Below, piece by piece: positions 13,001 through 25,200 of a stretch of DNA of 64,000 nucleotides. The notes beneath the pieces were generated by a model. It worked only from the letters and a program-made list of their open reading frames with translations, did not search any database and was not told the origin of the DNA. Origin of the DNA: Phascolomyces articulosus (lineage: Eukaryota > Mucoromycota > Mucoromycetes > Mucorales > Lichtheimiaceae); the NCBI GenBank assembly GCA_025677815.1, contig JAIXMP010000054.1, forward strand, positions 62,001 through 126,000, read 5' to 3'. A program made the translations under genes and the position numbers. The first letter of the stretch is position 1. Every line of letters begins with the position of its first letter.

Positions 13001-13454
13001 TAGATTAAGACGCATTGAGCATTATGGAGATTTGTCGGTTCATCCATCGGAAGCACCTTTACGTAGTAGTGAAAATCTACGTTACATCATTTTTGACTTG
13101 GCTGGTATGGAAACGATTGATGCAAGGTAATAATTCTTGATGTATATCGAATTTAGAAAAGCATAAAATGAAAAATACTACACGTTGGGTAGAATAATAA
13201 TGATGATAATGATAATAATAACGAGACACTCACACTCTATGATTAATTATTATGATAGTGCGGTTCAAATCTTATATGAAATCATTGAATCCTATCATGC
13301 TCGAGATATTCATGTATATATTGTTAAAGTACATCATCATGCTTTACCTTTGTTAGAACGAGGTGGACTTTTAGACTTGATTGGTAGAAGACAGCTTTAT
13401 AATGATGTTGCTGATGCGATACAAGCTGTTGAATATGATATATCCTCCATATAA
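10088..13454 (+). CDS. SulP/SLC26 family sulfate/anion transporter with C-terminal STAS domain
   Basis: Eight exons: 10088-10133, 10261-10590, 10678-10951 (acceptor may be 10675), 11100-11886, 12154-12504, 12738-12858, 12988-13126 and 13259-13454. Total 2244 nt, 747 residues. The N-terminal 125 residues are Asn/Ser/Thr-rich and disordered. The transport domain begins near WTDDVLAGLSLSSLFIPQALSYA, matching the SulP signature region, followed by QLSVGPEATVSLMVG across the exon 3/4 junction and GFVESIAAAKSFARK. The STAS domain (about 600-747) has the typical FDLAGMETIDASAVQ loop. SulP proteins move sulfate, bicarbonate or other anions; in fungi they are plasma- or vacuolar-membrane proteins. The substrate is not determined. 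In-frame upstream ATGs exist (for example 10052), so the exact start is uncertain. Confidence 0.93.
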
Positions 13455-13616
13455 AATAATAGATATTTTATTATTATTAATTACCATGATACCCTCACTT
13501 ATGGTATATACGATAATGATTGATAGGATGAATTATATATTCTTTTGTCCTTCTTATTATACCTCTTCTTCTTATTCCATTATATCTAAACGTTTCTTAC
13601 ATTCTACAATCGTTGA

Positions 13617-13654
<38 letters not shown>

Positions 13655-15162
13655 CAATAATTTAGGTATATTCCATAAAAATTCGTATGTCTCTTTTGAT
13701 AGATAAAATGACACTGAAACTTGGTAATCTTTTGTTGAATCATACACAGTACAAAATGGCTTCACACTAATTCCTGTCACAAATTTTCATGAAGATTTTT
13801 TTTTCAAATGAGAAATAAGTGTCTTATACACTCGACTCTTTCTTTTGCAACCTGCAGTAGGATTCTAATGATGATCCATCATGACATGTTATCAATGATC
13901 AACATTTATTAACTCCAAAAAAAAAAAAACAGGTAAAAATTATTATACAGTAAGCTGTTGCGATTTTTCAATGAGTATAAGAACTCTACAATCAAGTCTG
14001 CTACCAGTACGTAGCAGTTGGATAGTAATAAATTTTCAATTTTCATGGAATTTTATCACCAGTAACAAATTCTATCCATTTACCACGTCATCACGCATTT
14101 TGTCAGCACCTAAAAGAATGTAGAAGGTACTAATTCCAAATAGAATTGAATCTTGTATTAAAGAATTCTTTTTGAAGAGGTTGGATGATCAACGTTAGTG
14201 TATCAACTCTAGAGCATTGGATGAAAAATTGAGCATATTCATCTTGTATGTACAGCTACTTTTTCTTGCAGTAGTAATAATGTCTGCCTATATAAATAAT
14301 TATGTATTACAAATTATACTTACGACCCCATAGGAAACTTTTAAAGAAACTAGGCTAAGAAGCTTTTTTCTCCTATATTAATTTTCATACGCATTAAGAG
14401 GAGAAATGAAAAAATGATTCTGAATGTTGCATAAAATAAAATTAAGATGACAACGAGACTTAAAATACATCATTACGTTATCTAATAACTTTGAAAAAAA
14501 AGTTAGTTGAATATTAACTCTACATGGGTAGCATTTATTTAGAATGTTATATTATGTTTTTTATGCTGTATTAGATAATTTAGGGTGTAATACCTCAATG
14601 CCTTACATAGTAGAAGTATCGATGATATAAAAGACTTGCTCTACCATAAGAGAAGCAGAGGCTAGAAGACACAATGACTCCAACAAGTTGAAGAACAATT
14701 TCGATATTCAAGGTTTGCTTCCATTTTTTAAATAAAATTATAAAAAGTTATAAACAGCATATATGTAATACTTTATCCATTTTCAAGATTTGAACAAAGA
14801 TAACCGTAATGTCATTGAAACTTTGATAAAGAACATTATTTCTTTTCGTCTTGAGATACTTTTTGTTCGATCTAGTTATTAATCTCCCTTACATACTATT
14901 AGCGAGTGCTGCATCAGCCCCAAAACTATGATATGATATAGAAAAATAAAACATCTAAACGCACATCCTTCTTTCCATTAGCATATAATTAACTTGTCTA
15001 GGCCTGATCATCAAGGATCCACAAAAATCAATTTATACCACCTCGGTAGTCTCCAAATGATCTTTTGTGTAACCATTCATTAATGATTTTATTTTTTTCA
15101 CTTTCTTTATAAAAAGTTAGTGCCACCACCTTCTCCGTTTCGAATAGTAACATGAATCAATC
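13455..15162. other. intergenic spacer with (TA)n microsatellite
   Basis: No coding region supported. It contains a (TA)n tract at 13621-13649, an A11 run at about 13919-13929, and a small inverted repeat CTGCTAC...GTAGCAG at about 13997-14017. The last 50 bases are the probable leader of the next gene. Confidence 0.55.
13621..13649. repeat. (TA)n microsatellite
   Basis: About 14 TA units. Confidence 0.9.
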
Positions 15163-15166
15163 ATGA
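15152..15166 (+). promoter_or_regulatory. upstream mini-ORF overlapping the start of the FMN-binding protein gene
   Basis: ATG AAT CAA TCA TGA encodes MNQS. Its stop TGA (15164-15166) overlaps the next start codon (15163-15165) in an ATGA arrangement. Such an overlap could lower translation of the main frame or allow termination-reinitiation; this is inference. It matters only if transcription starts upstream of 15152. Confidence 0.45.
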
Positions 15167-16223
15167 ATTCTCCATCGTCACCCACATCTCCAACCATTGC
15201 TGCTCCAGCACCAGCTCCATGGTTTCCCATTTTAAAGAAAAGTTATACAAAGAGTTTTTTATATACTGATGATCCAGGTGAGATTCTTTTTGGTCTTCCT
15301 CGCCTTTTTTTATGATATAGGTAAAAAAAAAAATGGATACGAAGAAATAACCTTTTTTATTCGTCTATTTTTTTTTAAAAAAAAATAAAGTATATATATC
15401 CATGTCCAATATCAAACGTTCTGGTGATGCATCCATGCATTGTCTTCAGTTTTTATCTTTTCTTGAAGATGATCCACGGTTTTTACAATTTCCATTGGCT
15501 ATGAACGATAATTTGTTAATGGGTGATATAAAATCTGATCCAAACGCAAGTCTTTCATGGTACGTATAAATAATAATGAAAGCAAAAATGCCTTCTCCTA
15601 TCAATATCTATGGATGTATGTCTTATTGTTATGAAACATTATATATATATTTATAATATAGGACAATGCCAAAATCCAAAGAATATTATAAACTCACAGG
15701 CAGATTTTATATTGCTTCTGCACCGATCCAAGTGACGCGATTCCCTCCCCCCCGAGTAACCAACGATCTTGCTGCGCAAGAATTTTGGGAAAGAGAACGA
15801 GAAAAACAATGGAAAGCACTAGGTGACAAAGCACGCGCCATGTTCACTTGGCCACCGCGAGGAGAAATGCCTAAGGCTGATAAAGTTGCATTTACGTGTC
15901 AATCATTAAAACATACAGTTCCCGATCCACGAAAAAAGACCGACGATACACAAATTGTTCATGATATTGCCATGGATAACTTTTGTTTGCTTGTTTACAA
16001 AGTTTCTGAAGTCGAATATTTCGATTATTCTTCTTATCCTCCAAAACGAACAGTAAGTTGTTTATCACTATATTTCGGACGTCTCTGTGCTCTGTGTGTG
16101 TATGCCGATAATGGCAGTAGTATGCTCCATCCAACGTATGATTCATATCTGATCATTGGTGTTTCATAATAGATGTATACCTTGAAGGATAACCGTTGGA
16201 TATCAAAGGAAGCTAATCCGTGA
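15163..16223 (+). CDS. pyridoxamine 5'-phosphate oxidase-like FMN-binding protein (Alr4036 type)
   Basis: Four exons: 15163-15277, 15391-15559, 15662-16052 and 16173-16223, total 726 nt, 241 residues. The protein starts with a short Ser/Pro/Ala segment, then WFPILKKSYTKSFLYTDDPG. A split-barrel core includes YISMSNIKRSG, LMGDIKSDPNASLSWTMPKS, YKLTGRFYIAS and FWEREREKQWKALGDKARAMFTWPPRG, and it ends in a YTLKDNRWISKEANP tail. This is the order expected for the Alr4036 FMN-binding domain family, including the closing beta-strand and R-W-x-x-x-x-x-N-P end. Related proteins bind FMN; whether this one oxidises pyridoxamine phosphate is unproved. The intron 1 acceptor (AAAG at 15387-15390) is A-rich and weak, but only it gives the conserved YISMSN frame. 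A mini-ORF overlaps its start. Confidence 0.85.
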
Positions 16224-17650
16224 TTAGTTTATTTAAATGGAAAACTTTTTTTTAAAAAAAAATGGATACAAAGAGGCGATAATAACAACAATAATAAATA
16301 TCAGGATATCCGTGTAATGATTTCTTTCATTGGATTATTGTTTACTGTGACGATGGGACCAGTTTAAAATGACATCAAATTGTTGGGAGAGGAAGAGTAT
16401 ATATTACAAAGAAAATCCAAGTTGGATGGCGTTGGTGGAAATGGCTGCATACTTGACCACATGTTGATATGAATCGACATATAGTTTTTGGATCTTTTGT
16501 CATAATTTGAGCAAATGCAATTTACTTGGTTAGGATGGTTATTTGCATAATCAGTAGTTTAGTTGTACTATTTTGAGTGAATGCGGATATTATTATCTTT
16601 ATACAATAACACAGCTACATATTTGAAAAGCATCTGTTGTATATACGTATAAATCAAGAAAATAATGACGATCCGAATTGGCTAGCACGACAATATCTAT
16701 AAGTATACGACAAGTCTTCATATATTTTTTTTACTTAGGTATTATAGCCATATACACAATTGAAGATCGTTTCGTTTAATATCTACAACTACATTCAATC
16801 ACATAGAAACAACCCAGTGCAGTATATGCTTCTCTTGGTTTTGTTCCAATGTGTTTGGTTTAGCGAATTATTGGATTAACGGATTGAGTGCCCGATATGA
16901 GAAAGCTCATAATATCACAACATGAGAGTGAAAAGTGTGTAACCATTGTCTAAGTTTGGGGGCAAAAAGTCTATCAAGAACCGAAATACATATAAATCCA
17001 CCTATCAGTCACCCGGAAGTGACCAAATACTTGTTTAGCGAAGCACCGATATTTTACTGATTATCGAGTTGGTTATTTGGAGAAGTAATCGGTTTAACGA
17101 GTGTGTACAGTAAATTATACGACGACAAGGTGGATAGATATTATATATATTAGATTGCGGCACAAAACATAGACCATTTCCTATGCATGACTTTAATCTT
17201 CTTCGCTGGATGGAAATCTAAAATGTTTATCTAGTAGAAAAGAACAAAGAACACCTTATATTCAAATATTACATTGAACAATGATATATATTACAAGAAA
17301 AGGCAACTAATTACTATAGTTACATATATACCATGAATATATTAAAATACCTTACAATAATAGTAACAATAAAATAAGTATATTACTTGCGCACCTCAAT
17401 CACAATGTTTTAATAATTGAATACCATAAATACCACCGCCATCACAATCCTTGTACAAAAACAAAACCTAGTAGCATTCTGTATATAGGAATATACTTCT
17501 ATTTTAAGTCTTTCTTGTAGGAATAAAAGCCATCAGTATTATTATTATTTTTACAGAGGAAATGATTTATACGCAATAATTGATAAAATGTAAAAAAAGA
17601 AAGAAAGAAAGTGATATTAAGCAAGAGTTAGAAAAGAGAGGAGTTGTCAA
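16224..17650. other. intergenic spacer, possible decayed transposon sequence
   Basis: No gene recognised. 16850-17115 is less A+T-rich and holds two same-orientation, loosely similar segments around GGTTTAGCGAATTATTGGAT and ATCGGTTTAACGAGTGTGTA, reminiscent of the ends of pogo/Tigger-like elements. Too weak for a firm call. Confidence 0.3.
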
Positions 17651-17654
17651 TGTA

Positions 17655-18092
17655 CCAAAAAATCATCGTACAACTGATTTATATTTTTGTCCGTATTGTG
17701 TGTGGGTTAAAATGTTTACTGCTCGACTCAATTCTTTATCATGTTGAATAGTAAGTTGCAAACTATGTAAGCTGACTTGCAATCCCATTGGATTATCACT
17801 GATTGCAAACCGAAGTTCTACTACATCCCATGGTTATTATTTAATATCATGGCAGTCAACTTCAAAATTATTAGTATATTGATCTTTAATTACATTATTC
17901 ACGACGCAAGTATTCCAGTTCTCATTATTTGAAGGTTTATAAACTTTGACGGTAAAAGGAACAATGAATCTTTTTACTACAGGATAATCTGTATAAACGA
18001 TCACTCAGTTATACCAATGTTGTTATTGATCGGGAGTACATGTTAAGCGGCACTCCGTTCGAATAAAGGCTCCAATTCGATAAATCAAATCT
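17655..18092 (-). pseudogene. decayed coding sequence, tentatively arrestin-like
   Basis: One minus-strand frame of about 145 codons carries coherent coding-like sequence interrupted by several in-frame stops (TAA at about 18031, TGA at about 18013, paired TAATAA near 17837-17842), ending at a TGA near 17665. Segments read YRIGAFIRTECRLTC, DYPVVKRFIVPFTVKVYKPS, NNFEVDCHDI and PWDVVELRFAISDNPMGLQV. The alternating beta-strand pattern and the basic/VPF segment recall arrestin-domain proteins, which are abundant in Mucoromycota, but this assignment is a guess from pattern only. The stops lie in otherwise preserved codon context, so it is most simply an inactivated gene rather than chance. Confidence 0.45.
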
Positions 18093-18237
18093 TACATTCT
18101 TTTCATGTCGTGTCATGTTGGTGTATTTTTTTGGGATAAGAAAAAATATATATGAAAAGCTGAAATAATGCCATGTTTCAAGTCACCAGATTATTATTAT
18201 AATGTTAACAACAAACAACTTTTATTTTATATTGATT

Positions 18238-18400
18238 GAAACAGAACAAGTAAAGAGAAATAGAGAAAAAGAAAGGTCATCAGTGTCTTTTTTCCCCTTT
18301 AGAGTTTATACGTAGAAAGTTTTTTATACATGACAGCTAAAAATGATATTCAACAGATTTTAACCAAATATATCCATGGTTACCTGGATTGTTCATTAAT
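18238..18400. repeat. dispersed repeat, copy 1 (partner at 33404-33560)
   Basis: The sequence aligns along its length, with indels, to 33404-33560. Shared blocks include GAAACAG-AC, AGAAATAGA, AGTG-CTTTTTT, GAGTTT and the near-identical AAATATATCCAT(G/A)GTTACCT(G/A)GAT. Same orientation. Neither copy is coding. It could be a pair of old duplicated promoter/UTR segments or a degenerate transposon. Confidence 0.6.
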
Positions 18401-18422
18401 GCTAGCAGTTGCTGCGATCTAT

Positions 18423-18425
<3 letters not shown>

Positions 18426-18476
<51 letters not shown>
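18426..18476. repeat. T51 homopolymer
   Basis: Fifty-one consecutive T. On the minus strand this is a poly(A) tract that could mark the tail of a retroposed sequence lying to its right, but no target-site duplication or source gene was recognised. The length is prone to sequencing error. Confidence 0.85.
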
Positions 18477-18481
<5 letters not shown>

Positions 18482-19010
18482 AGTATCATGTTCAAGTATT
18501 AATCAATAGTTTCGTAATACTACACTTAAATTAAGAAATAAAAAAATAATAAACAGTATAGGAATAGTAGATCGATGGAGTATTTATATAAGAATATGTC
18601 ATAACGCATCTAAATTACAAAAAATTAATATGGAAGCATATAAATGTGGCATTTCGTTTATGTTTTTTTTTAAAAGAGGGTTGTAATTGATAATAAATGA
18701 TTTTTTGAAAGCCTATTTGTTTCCATGACTAATATATACTATAAGCTATCATGAATTTCTACAAGCGGGAAGTTGTTGTTCCTTATCTGATCTTCCTGTA
18801 GGCTTGGACGAATGTATCAATGTATTCTCTAATGAAGTCTTGTAGTTAGTACAACCATAAATTGATTGGCTATCGGAAAACACAAAACACAGAGAGAAAG
18901 GGTGTGCACAGCAACAAACTCAATTTGTTGGATCCCGATTTTTTTTTTTTGAAGCTCCCTTTCTTTTTTCTTTTTTATTTTAAAACAAGTTCATCTGACT
19001 CGTCTAGAAA
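18477..19010. other. spacer and calmodulin promoter/leader
   Basis: No gene seen. The final 70 bases are T/C-rich and then carry the calmodulin leader. Confidence 0.5.
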
Positions 19011-20093
19011 ATGGTAAATGATGAAAATTCCTTTTTTTTTATAGAAATACAAAAAACATCAATTTTTTACTCGAGCAAAAACACACACACACACACACAA
19101 GTTATAATACTACGTGCTTATGTTGTTGGAACGATCGAGGAAAAGAGAGTAAAAAAGAAAAAGAATAGAAAAACTGATGGTAAAAAACCTCTGTTCATAT
19201 TGTTGGGTGTGTGATGACATTAGGCTGATCAACTTACTGAAGAACAAATCGCCGAGTTCCGAGAAGCTTTCTCGCTTTTTGACAAGGATAACGATGGTTC
19301 CATTACCACCAAGGAATTGGGTACCGTTATGCGTTCACTTAACTTGAACCCTACCGAAGCTGAACTTCAAGATATGGTAATAAATGAACTTCAATTTTTT
19401 TTAAAGAAAAAAGAGAGAGATGGATATAAAAAAAAAGGCAACAAGATATGGGAACTGTGGTTTATTGGTTATTAATAGTGATATATATGTATATTCATAG
19501 GTTAACGAAGTTGATAGCGATGGTAATGGTACTATTGATTTCAGTGAATTCTTGACCATGTTGGCCAGGTAAAAATTAATTTAACGCGTTTCTATTTTTT
19601 TTTTTCGTTTCAAACACAACATGCAACCCAGCATACTGAAACTATTAGCGATAAATTAGAAAAATGAAGGATACTGACTCCCAGGAGGAAATCCAAGAAG
19701 CCTTCAAGGTCTTTGACAAGGATGGTAACGGTTACATTTCCGCAGCTGAGCTGCGTCACGTCATGACCTCGTTGGGTAAGAAACTAAAAAAACATGTCAA
19801 TTATTTAAAACAAAACAGGAAAATGATGGGCGGCAATTTGACTGTTTTTCTTTTTTATTTTTTATGAATGAATTATTATTTTAGGTGAAAAATTGACCGA
19901 GGAAGAAGTTGATGAAATGATCCGTGAAGCTGATATTGATCAAGATGGTCAAATTAATTATGAAGAATTCGTCAAGATGATGGTAAGTAGTTATAAATGA
20001 TTTGGAATTAGAGTGGATGAAAAGTATAAAATAAAGTTATTGATTCTTTATATTAATTACTGTTATTGCTATTATTTTTAGATGTCTAAATAA
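19011..20093 (+). CDS. calmodulin
   Basis: Six exons: 19011-19013 (only the ATG), 19224-19376, 19501-19568, 19660-19775, 19885-19982 and 20082-20093, total 450 nt, 149 residues. Protein starts [20 protein letters not shown] and ends MMSK. Four EF-hand loops are intact: [36 protein letters not shown] and [12 protein letters not shown]. Calmodulin binds Ca2+ in the cytosol and activates kinases, calcineurin and other partners. An intron directly after the ATG is common in calmodulin genes and explains why the start is detached from the coding body. The linker after EF1 reads [14 protein letters not shown], where animals have [14 protein letters not shown], a mild local difference. Identification is certain; the exon 1 call rests on the ATG-GTAAAT/TAG-GCT arrangement. 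Confidence 0.97.
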
Positions 20094-21103
20094 ATTTGAA
20101 TCTTGTTCACAGCCCGTTTTCTCATCCACACACTCTTACACTCACACCACCTAATCCCAACAAGTTTAACTATACCTTTATTGGGAATTAAACAACTTTT
20201 TATACACAAACTCAACTATACTTTTTTTTCTGCAAACCTACAATAAATTTTTTTATATACGTTAACGTTTATTTTTTTATTTATTTTGAATTCAAAGATG
20301 ACAAGTATATCATAGGTGGATTGGAGTGCATTGGGGATTAAAAAATAACTATGGGACTATATGTATTGGATATATAAGGTGTTATATTCATAATGAGTTG
20401 AGCTGTTGGTCTGAACCTATTGTATACCAAAACTAACTCTTAAAAGTTTATGGATTAAAGATTGGTTTCTCAGGTTAGTAGACATTACAATTTGGCATTG
20501 ATAAGCTATTTTGTGTTTTACATATTTGATGTTAGATTCTGTGTTTTATATATACAAATATCTACTATACATCATGAGCTTTAAACTGTTAAGATAAACT
20601 TATCACTATGAATATAGAATACTACCTGTTGACCTACATAAGTATTAAATAATTTTCTATCGATAGATGATTCTTCTTACATCTGATAGCACTTCGATGT
20701 CGCTTTCATCGAACGTAAGCCATCGCAAAACCTCTGGAGCTGCAAGTGCTTTTTTCTTGCTATTGGTATTATAATTGATAGATAGTTTATAACCGCATTA
20801 TCAAACTATTATATAAACTGAATGCTATTATGGTTATACTTTGCGGCAACATATATATATATGTAGGGACAAAGCTTTTTAAATGTATCAATGCATGGTA
20901 TATATATCCTATGAAGTTAATCTTAATCATGACTAAAAAGTAGCAATCACCAGGCTGATGATATATCATCCGAACCGACCTTTGTTTTTGTTTTAGCCAA
21001 TAAAAAAATACACATGGCAATCCCAAAAAAAAAGGAGAAGCTTGTCTCTCTTTTTTTTCACTCCCAACTCTTTTTTTTATTAATTCCTGCATTTTAAAAA
21101 AAC
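20094..21103. other. intergenic spacer
   Basis: It includes the calmodulin 3' UTR (polyA-signal-like AATAAA near 20242) and the upstream region of the acireductone dioxygenase gene. No further gene recognised. Confidence 0.6.
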
Positions 21104-22059
21104 ATGCGTGCCTACGTTTACGATACATCCGATCCTTCAGATAAGCGTGAAGCCCATGATACTGGTGTTAACAAGACTGTGGAAGATTTGAAACGTATCG
21201 GTGTCTTGTATTGGCAAATCGGTGGACCTACTGCTATGGAAGACTTGAATGCACTTGCCAAAGAAAGAGACTATAAGAATCGTGACCAGGTTCGAAAATA
21301 ATATATATTTTTCTGACTGGACAAAAAGGAGGAACTGTTTTTTTGCTCAGTAATATACTGAAGAACAATTTAAAAACTGAATGGAAACGAATGAATTTTA
21401 ATATTGAATAGATCTGCGTTTCTCCAGAAACAATGGGCGAAGCTTATGAAGAAAAATTAAAAATCTTCTTTGCCGAGTAAGTAAAACGGAAGTGCTATGT
21501 TATATTTATTATGCATAAAGAGTGAGATGCTTATTCGCAACACAAAAAAAAAAGACATCTTCATGAAGATGAAGAAATTCGCTATGTAGTTGATGGTACT
21601 GGATATTTTGATGTTCGTGATCAAGATGATGTTTGGATCCGTATCCAAGTTGAAAAGGATGATATGCTTGTCTTGGTAAGTTAACCTACATGACCGAACG
21701 AGAGGGAAGAAAAACCACATCTCGACTATTTTTCTATCCACATAAAATAGAGAGGGACAGTTTTTTTGGACTAAACGAAATGTTTTTCTATAGCCTGCTG
21801 GTATCTACCATCGCTTCACAGCTGACACAAACAACTATATCAAGGCCATTCGTCTTTTCAAGGATGAACCCAAGTGGGTTGCTATTAACCGTAAGTGACA
21901 ACACATCATTTGAGAAATCAGTGAATTAGAAGCATATTCTAGTATTACTATAACGTGATCACTCACTGAGATTACGCGATTTTTTTATGTGATAAAATAG
22001 GTCCTGATGCGGACGATAACAAGCATCGAAGTGAATACCTTCAATCCATCATGGCCTAA
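21104..22059 (+). CDS. ADI1: acireductone dioxygenase (methionine salvage)
   Basis: Five exons: 21104-21289, 21412-21476, 21555-21675, 21794-21890 and 22001-22059, total 528 nt, 175 residues, normal for the family. It starts [19 protein letters not shown]. The cupin metal site is complete: [15 protein letters not shown] supplies His85, His87 and Glu91, and PAGIYHRFT supplies His130. The enzyme oxidises acireductone to 4-methylthio-2-oxobutanoate (Fe form), the penultimate step of methylthioadenosine recycling to methionine, in cytosol or nucleus. Intron 1 uses an unusual GTTCGA donor, and intron 2 ends in an A-rich AAAAG acceptor, but both joins restore conserved sequence. The 3' end lies only 216 nt from the convergent Vps35 gene, so their 3' UTRs may overlap. 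Confidence 0.95.
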
Positions 22060-22275
22060 TAATATCAAATAAAATATCTGTGTAAAAAATAATCCATATT
22101 ATTCTTTTCTTTCCCCCCTCCCAATATTGCATTTTTTTTTCTCTTTTTCATGTATTGATTATTATTTACTATGATTATTTCAGAAAAGAAATGGTCAGAA
22201 AAAGATGAAAATTGAATGGGAACAACGTGAATGAAATAAAAATATATGGTAAAATATAAGGATCTTTGGTCTTTA

Positions 22276-25200
22276 TTACAAATCACCCACATCTACTTCA
22301 CTATATCTTGCACCTTCCCATTCATTTGTTGATGACCCTGCTTTTCGTTGTTGCAAATGGGCAAGTGTAGCACGGAAATGTCGATGTACATATTCTGCAA
22401 TCTGACCATGGTGTTCAACAAGTGATGATGAATTTGCAGAAGGAGGATGCTGGTCTGGACTATCCATGTTGCTAAGATTGGTGTTAATTAAATCAATGAG
22501 GCCATTAAGATATTTAGGGGTAACCTATTGTTAATAATGAAAAAAAGAGAGAGAGTTATTAATATAAAAAGATACTAACACTGTATTCAAAACATATTAA
22601 AAATATGGATTATAAACATCGAACTTACTGCATCGTTACCGCGTTCGAAATAGTAAATGTATTGGTTTAGTATTTCAACAAACAATTCGACATTGGTCGC
22701 TGCGTCCATACAACTATCTGCAATCTTGAGAGCCTTTTGTAAGCATTCGAGTGCACGTTTACCATTTCTGAATAATTGTTCTCTATCCTCTTCCGTTTCT
22801 TCTTCTCCGGTGGGTCGCTCAGTCATCCACCACAGATGAGATGAAAGGTATACAGCGCGACATTGATCTGGTTTCTTTAGTAACTTGGCACTATGTAATG
22901 CTGCCTTGGTAATCAATGTATCATAGTTGTCGGCAGAGAATACACGAGTTTGTTGTAATGCACCCACAATACTGACAATTGCTTGGAATTGAGCCCTTGA
23001 TTCTGAAATGGCTTCTTCGTAAATGGTAAATGCTTCAACAAAGAACTCGTATGCGATTTCTTCGAATCGACTTTCATCAGCACTTTGTCCAGCCAACAAA
23101 AAGAGCCGTAGGCAAATATCAGGAGAATCACATTTGTTGCTAAGTGTTGAAATAACTTGATGGATGAATCGGAATAATGTGGAAGTTTTCTTTTCCCAAA
23201 TTTCATCCTATATTATTGTTGTAGTTCGTTTAAATATTTATGATAACTTCAAATCAATTATTTTTAGTTTTACCTGGCTTTCTTGTAATCGGTATCGTCT
23301 TGCTAATTTCACAGCAGATACAACAAGCGATGGATATGTGAATCGAATACGATCACCGCCATTTGCCAATTGTTTTCTTGCTTGTGACAATAACTATATT
23401 TTGTAAGGATGATAGGATTAACATGTTAATAATAATCCAATAGATCGTACTCCAGTCTCCCTCTTTTTTTTTATTAATATGCTTTACCAAGAATTGTGTA
23501 TCTTCATTATCGGATTTGAATAAATGGATCATCTTTGCAATCCAACCTTGTTCTTCCATATATTCTTCCTCCTCAATGCTGGTAAACTCAGGTTTCTTGC
23601 CACGTGCATACATAGGTGAAGTGGATGTGGTGGTTGCCACAGGTGCATCTTTTTGATCACCCAAAAGTACTTGGCATAATTCCAATACACCATAAACATC
23701 ATCGGGAGTACCAATTACCGTTTCGTTCTTTAATACACTTGAAATGACGGCATGAGCAACGGCCCGACGTGTCGTAAATGGTTGTAATGCGAGTAAAGGT
23801 TGGTAGTTATCCAATGCAAGTAAGGTAAGTACTGATGTATATTGATTGATAGGCGCAAGCAACAATGACATCAAACTCGCTTCTGTTGCCTTGGAATGAA
23901 GGTCAGGTGAATCAGAGTACTCGGTCATTTTTTCCTTGGCATAAGCAAGAATTTGATCCACATAGTTGAGTTTGTTGGGATAACATGACAATGACAAGTT
24001 GATCAAGGAGACAAGTAATGCTGTCAAATCTTGAATAGAAAGATCAGGTCGGACCTTTTTATATAGCCATACGTGAGTCATTAGAACAACTTCCCTTCCT
24101 TAATTTCAAAAACTATTTTTTTTTTCATTTTCATTTTCATTTTTTTTTTTTTTTTTTTACCTTGACAAGTTCCACGATTTGTGTCCAAAACACTTGGAAC
24201 AATTCAACATCTTCAGGAATACCACGTACGCGCTTGACGGTTTCATCTTCATTTTCATACTCTTTTTCATCAGCCTTTTCGGTTTCCTTTTCCGCAGACG
24301 TTACTTCACTTTCAACAGTTTCTTCCTTTTCATTCTGTTCTTCTTCATCTTGAGCTGCATTTCCAAGTGGTTCTGATTCTTCATCAATTTCCTTGGTGAC
24401 TTCTTGATCTTTTTCTTCTTCTTGTTCATCACTCTCATCCTTTTCCTCCTTCTGTTCCTCTTCGTTCTCTTTTTCTTCTTTTTCAGCTGGAGTTTTTTGC
24501 TTTTCTTGAACAGGTGTTGGTTCAGGTTCTTGACCATTTTCTTGACGTTTTTCTGCCAAAGCTGCACGACGAACAGCTGCTTCTTCTTCACGTCGTTTTT
24601 CAACTGAAACTTCAACATCTGCTTCACGTGTAGCATAAGCAGCTAAGCGATCAATAAGGGCAATGATAATTTGCTTGACGTTGACTTTGGGATGCAATTG
24701 AGCAGTTGATGATAAGAAAGGCTGTAATGTACGAAGATGGAATTCGTCGGGGAATACCTAGCAAGTTGTGTGGTTGATATAATAGATATCAAAAGATTTA
24801 GATATGGTTCTTCTTATTACCTGCCCCAACTTGTTCTTTAAAATAAACTCAAATCAACTGCTTACCTGAATAATAACTTCCATAAGGTATTCTTGTGCAA
24901 TGACATCCCTACAACTAACAACTTGATCTAAAACACCTGGAAGGATAGCCTACTCATCATTTTATTTATAAAAATTTCCATGGGTTTTCTGGGAGAAATA
25001 TTCTTATTTCAAATATTCCCATCCTTTTTCTCCATTTTACCAGAACACATATCCTTCCCCTTTTTTTTCAAATCACTAATATACTAAAAAACTTACCGTT
25101 CTATATGTTTCAAGATCTACACCTTCTAGTTGACTTAAACGGACAAGGTTTGTACCAACCAATATACGCAGTTCTTTTCGTTCAGCTTCTCTCTTTTCAC

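Noticed and set aside
16850..17115. Segment reminiscent of Tigger-like ends
   Set aside because: The two similar parts are in the same orientation rather than inverted, and the outer end does not finish in CAG/CTG, so no element could be delimited.
24162..24636. Ser/Phe-rich plus-strand and Lys-rich minus-strand ORFs over the Vps35 acidic segment
   Set aside because: They are frame shadows of GAA/AAA-rich codons in exon 6 of Vps35.
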